NCBI RefSeq assembly: GCF_027943255.1
Contig: NC_072893.1
Location: 121,519,784-121,583,783 of the forward strand
DNA length: 64,000 nt
Source of the DNA: Anastrepha obliqua
Lineage: Eukaryota; Arthropoda; Insecta; Diptera; Tephritidae
Direction: 5' to 3'
Shown here: piece by piece, positions 45,246 to 55,695 of the stretch
Position numbering within the stretch: position 1 is the stretch's first letter
Layout of the letters: the number at the start of each line of letters is the position of its first letter
Made by a program: the position numbers and the translations under genes
Notes under the pieces: model-generated
Database searches by the model: none
What the model was told of the DNA's origin: nothing
What the model saw: only the letters and a program-made list of their open reading frames with translations

Positions 45246-46951
45246 ACCAAAAATTATTCATCGCTCATAAATTGAGAGAGGAAAATGACAGAGGCAAGAT
45301 AGTCGCTTACTTTATGCTGGAGAAATTTTAGCCAGACGAAATTATCCATCACGAACTTGATTGAACTATTGTAAACAATCGAATTTATTTTTTGGGTAAT
45401 CTAATAATTTGCGCACTTTTGCCCTTGCACCGGTTTGCAATTTACACAAAAATTTGTAAACAAACTCAGCTGATACATCTGCTTCAAACGATTTTTGTAA
45501 GTGATGGCAAATTTTCCGTCCGTAAACCTTTTTGCTTTTTCCTCTCTTTCGGAGAGAATCTTCACTTACGCTCGTACGGTTATTTTAAGCCGTCCAAGAT
45601 TGAGGCAGCATCTCCTTCAAATGAAAATGTTGAGTGGCGTTATCTAAATACATACATATGTGTCGGTATTCGCAGATATATTCACTTTATGTCGCATAGA
45701 TCGCCACAGGGTTTCTTCATCCGAGTTCGACTATCTGCCGATTGAAACTTCGTATAATTTCAACTGCTCAGATTCTGATATTACTTTCGCCCATGCGGTT
45801 TTCACCTTTCAACACAATCACAAATTGTATAATATAACAGAATGAACAAAGCCGGAGCATGTGCACACGATGTTGACCCTTATCGCCGTACTATTATATT
45901 TACATGCGACTGTTAACAGGAATAACAAGTGTAGGTTTAACACAAAGAAGTTAGAGCAAAGTTTTAAACAAAGGCCCAAATATCCGGCCATGATTTGTAT
46001 ATACAAGCATGTACATAGAATAATGCCAATGTTAAATACATACATTTTATAGTTCAATCGATATATGTACATATGTATATGTGCATAAGCATATATTTAA
46101 GCGAGCAATATGTATTTATAAATACATATGTATATGTATGTATAATCACTAATTTCATGCAAGAAGTCTTAAAACTAAGAAAACTAAATACACACATACA
46201 CCCAAAAACACTATGTAGATATTTGGAACATCAACCCCATAGCTAAAAAAGGATCTAGTGGATGAAATGTAAAGAGAAACAGGAAATAAAAATAAAACCG
46301 ACAAGAAACGGCGTTTAACAAAAATAAACAAATAAGCACTAGTGCAGCACACATACACACACACAGCACATATAGAGTGCGTAAACACAAGTCATTCATT
46401 GCGCGAGCGCGAAAACGAGAGAAATCACAAATAAACAAAACTCTTGATTGTCATCGTATTAGTAGCTTTTTGGAGGTTGTGAGGGTGGCAATTGCAATTA
46501 GCAATTGTCAAATATGGTGGATGGCTATAAATGATAAAAAATTATAACTACGAAAATGGAATACATAACTACATATAAAACTTATTGTTGTGAAGGCATA
46601 AAACATTCCACAACCCTACATACATATGCATACAAGCGAAAAAATTCGGAAGGCTTCGCAAATAAAGTTTATAAAAATTGGAGAAATACATTTACATTTA
46701 CATATATGTGTGTACATATATGCATAAATACTGTTTTATTGTTCTGAAAAATTATATAATACTACGATGAGTGAGAATTTAAAATGTCGTTTCTGGAAAT
46801 GCACTATCCTAATGTACACTTCAAAAATTGGTAAATCAGACAAGGATTTACGCAAAATATTGCGAAAAAAGGGGATGAGAGCGCACCAACACACACACAC
46901 ACACAAAAAAGAGAGGGATGACCACAAGTAATAAAAACAAAAGACAATATA
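45246..46951. other. Non-coding, microsatellite-bearing
   Basis: No gene was recognised. TATG/CATA runs occur at about 46066-46140 and an (AC)n tract at 46888-46905. Confidence 0.45.
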
Positions 46952-48579
46952 CAGTGACTGACAAAAGTCTACATACACCCCCCATTTCCACTGGATTGAA
47001 AGTTTAAAAACTTTACTGAAAAATGTGCTTACACAGTTTTATTTTAAAGCTTGTTCTAATCATCATAAGCTTAAAAAAATCCATGCATTAACATAAAATA
47101 GCAAAGCTATGGCATAAAAACCCTAAAGCCAACGTTGACAACAGTTTACATACAGTACACAAATATCTCACTCCAGTGTGAAAAACTTCACTTAACTCTA
47201 AGTAATATTGCTTCTTAGTATTCAGTTGGTCCACCATTAGCATCAATTACAGCTTGAAGCCGTCGTGGCATCGAGGTGACTAAATTTGTTAACTCTGCAG
47301 GAGTTATATTGTTCCAAGCTTCTATTAGTCGTTCTTTGAGTACTGAAGCGCTTGAAATCGGATTTTTTCTAATTTTTCGATCTAAAATTTCCCAGACATG
47401 TTCAATAATATTCAAATCAGGGCTTTGCGGTGGTGTGTTTAATTGCTTTGGAGCATGGTAAAGCAGCCAATCCTTCACAATGTGTGCTGTGTGCTTTGGA
47501 TCGTTATCCTGTTGAAAGACCCAACCTTGACCAAGCTCCAAATCATCCACCGAAGATTTCAGATTGACTTCCAATAGTGATTTGTATTTATAACGATCCA
47601 TATTACCTTCAATAAATACTAATCTTCCAACTCCAGATGCAGCAACAGCTCATCAAACCATTACATTGCAGCCACCATGCTCCACTGTTGATACCAAATT
47701 CTTCGGACTCAGTGCAGTATTTTTTCTCCACACTTTTGCTCTTCCTCACTACCGAATATATTAAACTTCGACTCATCTGTACACAAAACCCTTTTGCCAA
47801 AAATCCATCCCCTTTTCCCTGTGTGCTTTGGCGAACTCCAGGCGAAGTTTATGGTTTTTTTCAGAAATAAGAGGCTTTTTTCATGGAGTTCTACTATGAA
47901 AGCCGTTTTCGTTCAGAGCTCTTTGAATTGTTCTTGGATGAACACACTTCTTGGATGAGCTTGCTATATTCTCGGTCAATTTCGGAGCAGAAACTTTTGG
48001 ATTTTTGTCCACTTCTTTTAGAATCAAGCTGACGTCTCTGCGAGAGAGTTTGCTCGGGCGGCCACTGCGCGGCTTATTGTCGGTGGAACCACTATTTTTA
48101 AAGTTTTTTAAATAGTCTGGACTGTTGCATGACTTAAGTTTAAGATTTTTGAAATTTCGCCATATGATTTTTTTTTCTTTTCTCTACTGAATAACTAAAT
48201 TTCTAACGTCAACTGATATTTCTTTTCGAGCAGCCATTGTAGATGCTTAAGTATTCAAATTGCAACTAAAATTAATATTAGCAAAGCAAGAAACATAAGA
48301 AAAGGAAAGAAATAGACAAACGGTATTTTACCGTCATCACAACATAGGATATCAGAGTACAAGCTAGGTAACCGCTTCTGTATGTACACTTTTGTCAACG
48401 CGGTTTTTGCGTTTTTTTAGCATAACCGTGTTGTTTTGTGTTAACGAATGGATTTGTTTAAGTTAAGTCGATTAGAAAAAAATTTCGAATGAAATTGCAT
48501 AAACACATTTTTAAGCAAAGTGTTTGTACTTTGTAAACAACGAAAGGGAGGGCTGTATGTAGACTTCTGTCGGCCACTG
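46952..48579 (-). mobile_element. Tc1 element with IR/DR ends
   Basis: Outer ends CAGTGACTGACAAAAGTCTA..CATACA and TGTATGTAGACTTCTGTCGG..CCACTG, with TA at 46950-46951 and 48580-48581. Inner copies of the same motif lie about 185 bp inside: TTGACAACAGTTTACATACA (47135) and TGTATGTACACTTTTGTCAA (48379). Two direct repeats per inverted end form the IR/DR layout also known from Sleeping Beauty-like and several fly elements. Length 1628 bp; it holds one minus-strand transposase. Confidence 0.88.
47215..48237 (-). pseudogene. Tc1 transposase, several stops and frameshifts
   Basis: It begins MAARKEISVDVRNLVIQ at 48237 (HTH domain), soon hitting a TAG stop. The first catalytic Asp is in CTDESKFNIFGS. 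The best frame, 47601-47215, gives WVFQQDNDPKHTAHIVKDWL (second Asp), TPPQSPDLNIIEHVWEILD (Glu of the DD34E triad in IEHVWE) and the typical end SMPRRLQAVIDANGG then TEY. All three catalytic residues remain, but breaks before 47601 prevent a full protein. Confidence 0.88.
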
Positions 48580-49124
48580 TATAAGCCAAGAAAACCTGAT
48601 ACATAAATGTCAGAAATTGACATAACAAAACAACTGGGGAAGATTACAACAACATTAAATTCGGTCCGGACCGAACATTACATACCTACATACATGCGCA
48701 CATTTTACTAAAATCTAATTTGGGCTGGCTGTTAATTTTTGGAATCATAAAAATTCCTAGATAATGGAGTTATAGCTTTTAACATCAAAGGGACAAACGG
48801 AAGTTTTTACGAATACTTAACATCTAAAAAATTGATGCAGTTTTTATTCTATCTCGATAATTTTTATGTCGAAACTAAATGAGATAGGGAGTAATACGTC
48901 TACTAAGTTAGGCAAGTTTTATCAAGTTGTTGTGGAGCGGCGATTGACGAAAAACTCGTATTTATTTCTTTTTATTTTTTTTGTTCCTTATTTGTACCAA
49001 GTTTGAGTAATTTTACTTCATTTGTAACAGATATCTCTTCTTTTTTTTTTTGAAAATTACCGTTACATGGCAGATGAGTTTAGTTATTGACCGATCTGGC
49101 TCATTTTCAACATCAACCTACATA
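48580..49124. other. Non-coding spacer between two Tc1 elements
   Basis: Nothing recognised. Confidence 0.4.
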
Positions 49125-50607
49125 CTGTGAGCGTCAAAATAAAGTGTACAGCGTACATCAGTAGCATTTTAGCGATGTTGTACGGTAAAAAATACCGTTA
49201 TATTTGGTTGTTTACTTCCTCTTTCGATGCATTGAAACTTTTTTCATATTGTATTTTAATTGGTTGCGATCGGCAGAGTGAAAAGTTTTTGTCTACAGTA
49301 AATTAAATTCTATTGTTTATTTTTTTTTTAATAATGGGTAAACAAACTTCGACTGATGTTAGAGAACCGGTACTAAAGCTTCGCAATGAAGATAAAACCT
49401 TTCGTGAAATTGGCTCTATTGTCAACAGAAGCCATAATACTGTGAAAAAAATAGTTGACAAATACAAAAAGTTCGGCAAAGTAGAAAATCGCCCAGGTAC
49501 AACCCGTCCAAAAATTTTAAATGAGACTGAAGTAAGGTCTATAGTGCGTGATGTGAAGAAAAATCCCTTTAAAAGTGTGGTCAATATATCACAAGAAGTT
49601 TCAACTGCATCAGATACTAGCGTAAGTGCCACTACAATACGTCGAGCGTTGCACGCAAATGGGTTACATGGTCGTCTCCCACGAAAAAAGCCGCTAATAT
49701 CGACAATTAATCAAAAAAACGTCTTGATTATACAAAAAAAAATACGAAAATCGGGATTTTTCTTTCTGGAATAATGTCCTGTTTAGCCATGAAAGTAAGT
49801 TCGAGGTATTTGGGCAGAAAAAACCGGTTAAAGTCTAGAGAACCAAAAATAAAGAGTATGCCGACCAAAATTTGATAACCACAGCTAAGCACGGTGGGGT
49901 TCGGTGATGGTGTGAGGATGTATGGCGGCAGGCGGAGTTGGCAATTTGGTTATTATTGAAAGTACCATGAACAGAGCAGATTATCTGAATATTTTACAAA
50001 ATAATTTACTAACCAGTGTGCAGAAATTAGACTTGTAGGGATCTTGGATCTTTCAACAAGATAATGATCCCAAGCACAAGGTAAAAATAGTAAAAGAATG
50101 GCTGCTTTATCATACTCCTAAGACATAGGATCATCCTCCACATTCACCGGACTTAAACCCTATTGAACATTTGTGGGAGCATTTAGACCACCAAATCCGC
50201 CACCAAAAGGACAATCACCAATATGGATATGCTGAAACTCGCTATAAAGGAAGAGTGGGAAAAAAATTTCATCTGACGTGACAAAAAACTAGTGGAATCG
50301 ATGCCCCGAAGACTGTCTTCCGTTATCAAAGCAAAAGGGAAATCCACAAAATACTAAATCGATATCATTTTTGTAAAATATATCTCTGTACACTTTATTT
50401 TGACGCGTAAAATATGCACTAAATTTAATTTTTGTCTTATAACTTTTGTTGTTGTAATTTATTTTTTTGTTGTTTTCTAGTAATTAGTAGAGAATCAAAT
50501 ACTAATTTAAAAAACATGAAATTAAAATATATTGTTTTGTTATAAAAGACTGAAATAAAATCCATATTAAACAAAATGCTTTGTACACTTTATTTTGACG
50601 CTCACAG
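49125..50607 (+). mobile_element. Tc1 element, GAGCGTCAAAATAAAG ends
   Basis: Left end CTGTGAGCGTCAAAATAAAG..TGTACA (TA at 49123-49124). Right end TGTACACTTTATTTTGACGC..TCACAG (TA at 50608-50609). A further copy, TGTACACTTTATTTTGACGC, lies inside at about 50388, 193 bp before the outer one, so at least the right end has direct repeats. The element is 1483 bp with one plus-strand transposase. Confidence 0.9.
49334..50357 (+). pseudogene. Tc1 transposase, broken
   Basis: It starts MGKQTSTDVREPVLKLRNED with paired HTH motifs (REIGSIVNRSHNTVKKIV, TTIRRALHANGLHG). A frameshift ends this part at 49774. Later frames show FSHESKFEVFG, where the first catalytic Asp has become His, then MVWGCMAAGGVGN, IFQQDNDPKH (second Asp), SPDLNPIEHLWEHLD (Glu) and SMPRRLSSVIKAKG with the stop at 50355-50357. 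In-frame stops (for example KVxRTK at 49839) also occur. Not functional. Confidence 0.88.
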
Positions 50608-51081
50608 TACCCTGGGCAAAGAGTAATATGTGCACCAAGTTTCTTTGAAATATATTAATTTTTGCCCGAGTGATCGTGCGCACGGTCAGATAATTTTGAG
50701 CGTTTTGGTATATAAATGTCTATATGTATTTATCTCGATGCCTTTATGCTGTTACAACCGTTGGGCACAGGTGCGCGGGTAATAAAAAAAATATAGAAAT
50801 GTATGTATAAATCTGCGCAGCAATTGCTGTAAAATATAACATTGAAATATAAAACAAAAGATCACAACAAAGTAGTAAAAACAACAACAGGATGGCATAG
50901 TGGAGTAACAGGAACTGTCCGTAAACGTATTGTATTGACGTTCGTTGCCGAACGCCAAACGCCAAACGATGGTGATGAAGCAGCATAGCGCAGAAGTGAA
51001 AATGAGTTACAAATAAGAAAAGAGAGGAATGGATAACAGAATTTAAATGCATGTAAGAAATTTGAAAAATAAAGTTAAATA
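50608..51081. other. Non-coding spacer
   Basis: Nothing recognised; a CAACAACAGGATGG stretch near 50880 has no coding context. Confidence 0.35.
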
Positions 51082-51541
51082 TTCACTGACGGATCCAAAT
51101 CGGACACCAGCACAACATTTACTGTGACAACTAGCGACGGTGCCACAATTTCTGTCAGTGCCCTGCCTACATACTGTGCAGCTTTCACAGCAGAAGCAGT
51201 GCATGAAGCAGTAATGTTTGCCTCCCAAACCAGCCAAAACATGTCATGCGCAGCGACAGCAAATCCGTTATTGAAGTCTTGCAGAACCCAGAAAACGATC
51301 TGTTACTCATCAATATGAAAAGAAATATTATTTATGAAAAAAAGACGCAGTGAAAATTATGTGTTTCCCTGGTCATGCTGAAATCAAAGGCAACGAAGTC
51401 GCTGATGAACGTGCCAATAAAGCACGGACACAGCTATTACATTTTTTTGACCACCTCACTCCTAAAGATCTACGGATGTATCCGGAAAACTCACGCATAA
51501 TTCGGCCACATATCAACACTACTACAAATCCAAAACTATGA
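51082..51541 (+). pseudogene. LINE RNase H domain relic
   Basis: FTDGSKSDTSTTFTVTTSDG opens an RNase H domain (first Asp). AAFTAEAV supplies the Glu, ICSDSKSVIEVLQNPEN (other frame) the second Asp, and MCFPGHAEIKGNEVADERAN the last Asp. The order D-E-D-D is complete, but frames shift twice. Such domains are found in I/R1/Jockey-type non-LTR elements. The RT part is missing. Confidence 0.75.
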
Positions 51542-51588
51542 GAAAACAGTTAGTATTGTGTAAAATGAATGAAAAAAATGCTAGTATA

Positions 51589-52128
51589 GGGTTATTCAAT
51601 AGGTGCGCTTCAACTTTTTTCCGATAGGGAGGGCGAACGACGCAATATTTTTTATTTTTCGCTTATCATTTGTAAACTTCATTAGTATACATTTCATCAT
51701 GGAACGCTACACACTTGAGCAACGATTGCAAATCGTGCAAATTTTTTATGAAAATAATCGTTCTGTTGCTGCTACTTTAAGAACATTACGGCCATTTTAC
51801 GGTCCATTTAACAAGCCGTCCCGTTTTGGGGTTATGTGAAGTCATTGGTCTACAGTAACAACCCGGCGACGATTTGTGAGCTCAGAGCCAATATGGAACG
51901 CGAAATTGCTGGAATTTCAGCCGATTTATGCAAAAGAGTGGTCGAAAATTGGGTTCAACGATTGGACTTCGTAAAACGTGCACGCGGTGGTCATGCAAAA
52001 GAAATCGAATTTCATACTTAAATGTATATGTTCAAACTCGATAATAAAAAAAATTAGTTAAAAAAGTCAAACCTTTTGTGTTTTATTCAAAAAAGTTCAA
52101 AAGTTGAAGCGCTCTTACTGAAAAACCC
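51589..52128 (+). mobile_element. Internally deleted DDE element (MERYTLEQRL family)
   Basis: Ends GGGTTATTCAATAGGTGCGC..TTCAACTTTT and, inverted, AAAAGTTGAAGCGCTCTTAC..TGAAAAACCC, with TA at 51587-51588 and 52129-52130. The transposase start MERYTLEQRLQIVQIFYENN (51699) runs to NKPSR and then jumps, in another frame, to the C-terminus FWGYVKSLVYSNNPATI and VVENWVQRLDFVKRARGGHA (stop about 52021). The whole catalytic centre is deleted at about 51822. A Tc1/mariner-related family. A relic of the same family is at 11020. Confidence 0.85.
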
Positions 52129-52220
52129 TATACAATTTAACTGCTATGTTTAAAGAACAGTTAATATAACATAAAAAATTAACCTATTAAAATGAATTAT
52201 TTAGTAAAAAATACTCTATA

Positions 52221-53174
52221 CATTTTGCAAAAAAAGTACCGGGAATTGTTCAATAAAACGCAAAATAATTGTTTAATCGTGAAAATTTATTTTGTCGTAT
52301 TCAAATATTTTTCGAGTTTTTGGTCAAGAATGTGTTCACAATATGAGCCTTGTGAGACGGTGCGTTATCATGGTGCAAGATCCATGAGCTTTGTTTCCAC
52401 AAATCGGGCCGTTTCCTATGCACATTCTCTCTCAAACGTCGCATAACTCCCAACTAATATTCTTTATTTATAATCAAAGAAAACGAGTAGCATAACTTTC
52501 ACTTTTGACCGACCTCGGTTTTTTTGTGTTGCGGCTCATGTGGCTCATAGCACCATTCAGCCGCCTGTTGACTGGTTTGCATGTCAAACTCATATACTCA
52601 CGTCTCATCACCTGTTGTGATGCGCTGGATAAATGTTGGGTCCGAATTCACTTGCTCAAGCAAGTCTTCAGCCACTTTCTCCGATGAATTTTTTGAAAGA
52701 AATTCAACTCTCATGGAACGAGTCGAGTAGCCCCGCGTCTCATGCCCAATTGATGGTGTAAAATGTTGTGAATTAATTCGTAAGACAAGCTAAGGACACG
52801 AAGCTACCTGCCTCAAACTTAAATGATTCTTTTCCAGCACCATTGCCTTGACTTCATCGACGTTTTCATCGGTTGATGGGCGACCAGATCGGCGAAAATC
52901 TTCCACGACTTCTCGGCCCCCTGCAAAAGCGTTGTACCACTCGTAGATCTGTGTTTTTGATAAAGCACACTCACTATAGGCTTTTTGCAACATTTTCAAC
53001 GACTCGGCACAAGAAATCTCGTTCAAAACACAAAATTTAAGACAAATTATTTGTTCGATATTTTTATCCATAGTGAAAATCGCTGAGCACACCTGCGGTT
53101 GACTGATATAATTAAATGCCAAGCGCGCGCTTTTTAAATGAACAATTCCCGATATTTTTTTTTTTTACAGAATG
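52221..53174 (-). mobile_element. mariner element, 3'-deleted
   Basis: Ends CATTTTGCAAAAAAAGTACC..GGGAATTGTTCA and, on the other strand, CATTCTGTAAAAAAAAAAAA..TATCGGGAATTGTTCA, with TA at 52219-52220 and 53175-53176. The 954-bp size is well short of 1.3 kb, matching the missing C-terminal third of its gene. Confidence 0.85.
52301..53071 (-). pseudogene. mariner transposase, truncated and frameshifted
   Basis: It starts MDKNIEQIICLKFCVLNEIS, with IYEWYNAFAGGREVVEDFRR and GRPSTDENVDEVKAMV, the N-terminal DNA-binding region. After a break, KVAEDLLEQVNSDPTFIQRI leads to TTGDET (first Asp; the usual Trp after it is a TGA stop). Then SWILHHDNAPSHKAHIVNTF carries the second Asp. The block with the third Asp is absent. 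The residues look more like the irritans/mellifera side of mariner than the element at 550. Confidence 0.82.
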
Positions 53175-53176
53175 TA

Positions 53177-53914
53177 AATTTCAGACAACAAAATTCTGCA
53201 AGTACAGGAACAACGCCAACAAAATATAATTGTTGGCTGAAAGTCTTTTATTCACTTTTTAAGGCAAATCTGGGACTAAGTATTAAAAACATTGTCCCAT
53301 GCGGTATGGGACAAGCAAGATGTTGGAATTATGCTGCAGAGCTCTTTCTCTGATAATAAAATAGATGCGTTTCGATCTAAACCTTATTATAATAAACTTC
53401 AAACAACGACCCGAAATGGGTTACGGACTATAGGTTCAAGAATTTTAATCAAGTTCTCGATTTGCTGATATTCGAACGAGATAAAAACAAATGTTTGTAA
53501 ATTTTTATTAAAAAAATATATAATATATGTATATGTATGTATGTATATCGATAATTTTAAATATGCTTCGTTTTGGCTTTTCACAACAGTAAATATATAA
53601 CAGTGGTCTCCAGACCGAATTTGGTAATAGTAAACTTTCTCAGTAAACATTCTAAGCCTGAATGCGCTTACATATTTTTCTCTCTCGCTCTCGTTAATGT
53701 TAGAAGTCAGCTGAAATTTACTGAAATTTATTTATGCCATAAATTTAATATTTATACTTATCAATTTGAGAAAATTGATGCAGTTTCAGGGGGAAAAAAT
53801 ATATGAAATTAGTGGCAACATTTACTTTGCAACTTTTTCAGACTTGCCAGCTTGGCGGCACTGTGTTGGTTGGTTTGGAATTCGAAATTTTTTTTTTCGC
53901 ACCAATATTGTCTC
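53177..53914. other. Non-coding, nothing recognised
   Basis: AT-rich. A short plus frame (53138-53353) overlaps the mariner end and has no known motif. A TATG microsatellite lies near 53527-53547. Confidence 0.4.
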
Positions 53915-55695
53915 TTAACCCATTCGAGATCGACTGCACACCGTGTGTGCAATGCATTTCCAAGCCAAAAAGACCGACTGCGCACCATGTGTGCAATTAT
54001 ATTGATTTCCAGTTATCAGTCAGTCTGGAAAAAGTAGCGGTGAAGATAAGACTGGTTTAAACTAAAAATTATTTTAGAAGTGTGTAGAAATAAAATTTGA
54101 CGTTGGTTTCAATTTCATCAGGATTGCAGCAAATGAGCAGTGATAGTGAAAGTGATGATTTGTTATTTGCAGAAATGAGAAAAAAGAACCCAAATGTTGG
54201 CATTATGTATAGCGACATTGATTCGGAATATGAAAAAGACATGAATATGAATATAGAACAGTTAGATGATACACTTGAAGATATCTTTGAGAATAGTGAT
54301 TGGGAAGATTGTAATGACAATGAAAGTGAAATTGAAGAAAGTGAAACTGAAGTTAGTGAAGATTCTGGGAGATGGGCAGATGACGGTGATTTAAAAAAAA
54401 ATTTTTTTGTCGGTAAGCCCGGTCTTCAAAAGCTACCTAAAGGAGGTGATCCGTACGATTTTTTTGAACTCTTATTTGATGACACATTTTTTTGTATGAC
54501 TGTGAGTGAGACAAATAAGTACGGCGAAATGATCTTAGGGGAAAAATGGAAAAAATTAACAATTTCAGAAATTAAGATATTTATTATTAATAAGATATTA
54601 AGAATTGAAAACTATTTTAGTACAAGCAAGCAATTTGGATTTGATTGTTTTTCCCGACATATGAGTAGACTAAGATTTCAAAATATCTTAAGATGCCTTC
54701 ATTTTTCTTCTAATTACAAAAGTGATAATCGTCTACGGAAAATAATTCCCGTTATAAATTATTTCAATTCAAAAATGAAAGATATACATATATAATCCAC
54801 ACAGAGAACTATTAATAGGCGAATCCTTAGTACCTTGGAGAGGAAGATTAATGTTTAGGCAATATATTGCAAATAAAAAGCAAAAACACGGTATAAAATT
54901 ATATATTTTATGCGAAAGTTCGGGGACTGTATTGCGAATAAAAATATATACGGGAAGTGGTGATGTTATTAGTGGCAAGGGACATGTTGATAAAGTGGTT
55001 TTTCATTTGATGCAAGATTTTCTGCATCAACGACATTCTGTGTTTATGGATAATTTTTACACAAGTTTTGGTTTAGTAAGAAAATTTATTGACTGCAAAA
55101 CTTACTGTACAGGGACTTTGAGAAAAACAAGAAAGGGAAACAATTGTGAAGTGATAAAAATGAAACTTTTGAAAAATGAAGTGATTTCTCAGTACAAAAA
55201 TGATGTGATAATAGATAAATCCCTACTAATATTATAAATGTGAATGTAAGTTTGTTTGTTACGCTTTCACGCCAAAACTACTTAACCAATTATTATGAAA
55301 CTTTGTACACATGTTTCTGGAGGTGTTAGAAGTAACATAGGATACTTCTTATTAAAAAAAAATTATGCTTTTTGAATGATAAAAAAATTGTTTGTCAAAA
55401 AATCTCAAAATTTCAGCTGTTTGAAATTTTTCTATATTTATTGTTTTTTTATTAAACAGTTTTATTTAGCTTGCCCAGTTTATTTATTTGTTTGTTTGGG
55501 TCAAATTTAGTCATTGGAATTTTACCCTTTTCTTGATGATCTGATATTTGGTATTCTTCTGTTATTTTTATATTTTTATATAAAATATATAAAATTTTGA
55601 TTTTTTAGGTTTGGTGTCATTTTTGTGGTTAGATGTCACTTGATTATTTTAAATCTTACCACTGATTTTAATTCTTACTCTGTTCTTCTTTAAAA

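Noticed and set aside
53138..53353. 71-codon frame beside the mariner at 52221
   Set aside because: It begins inside the mariner end and shows no known motif.
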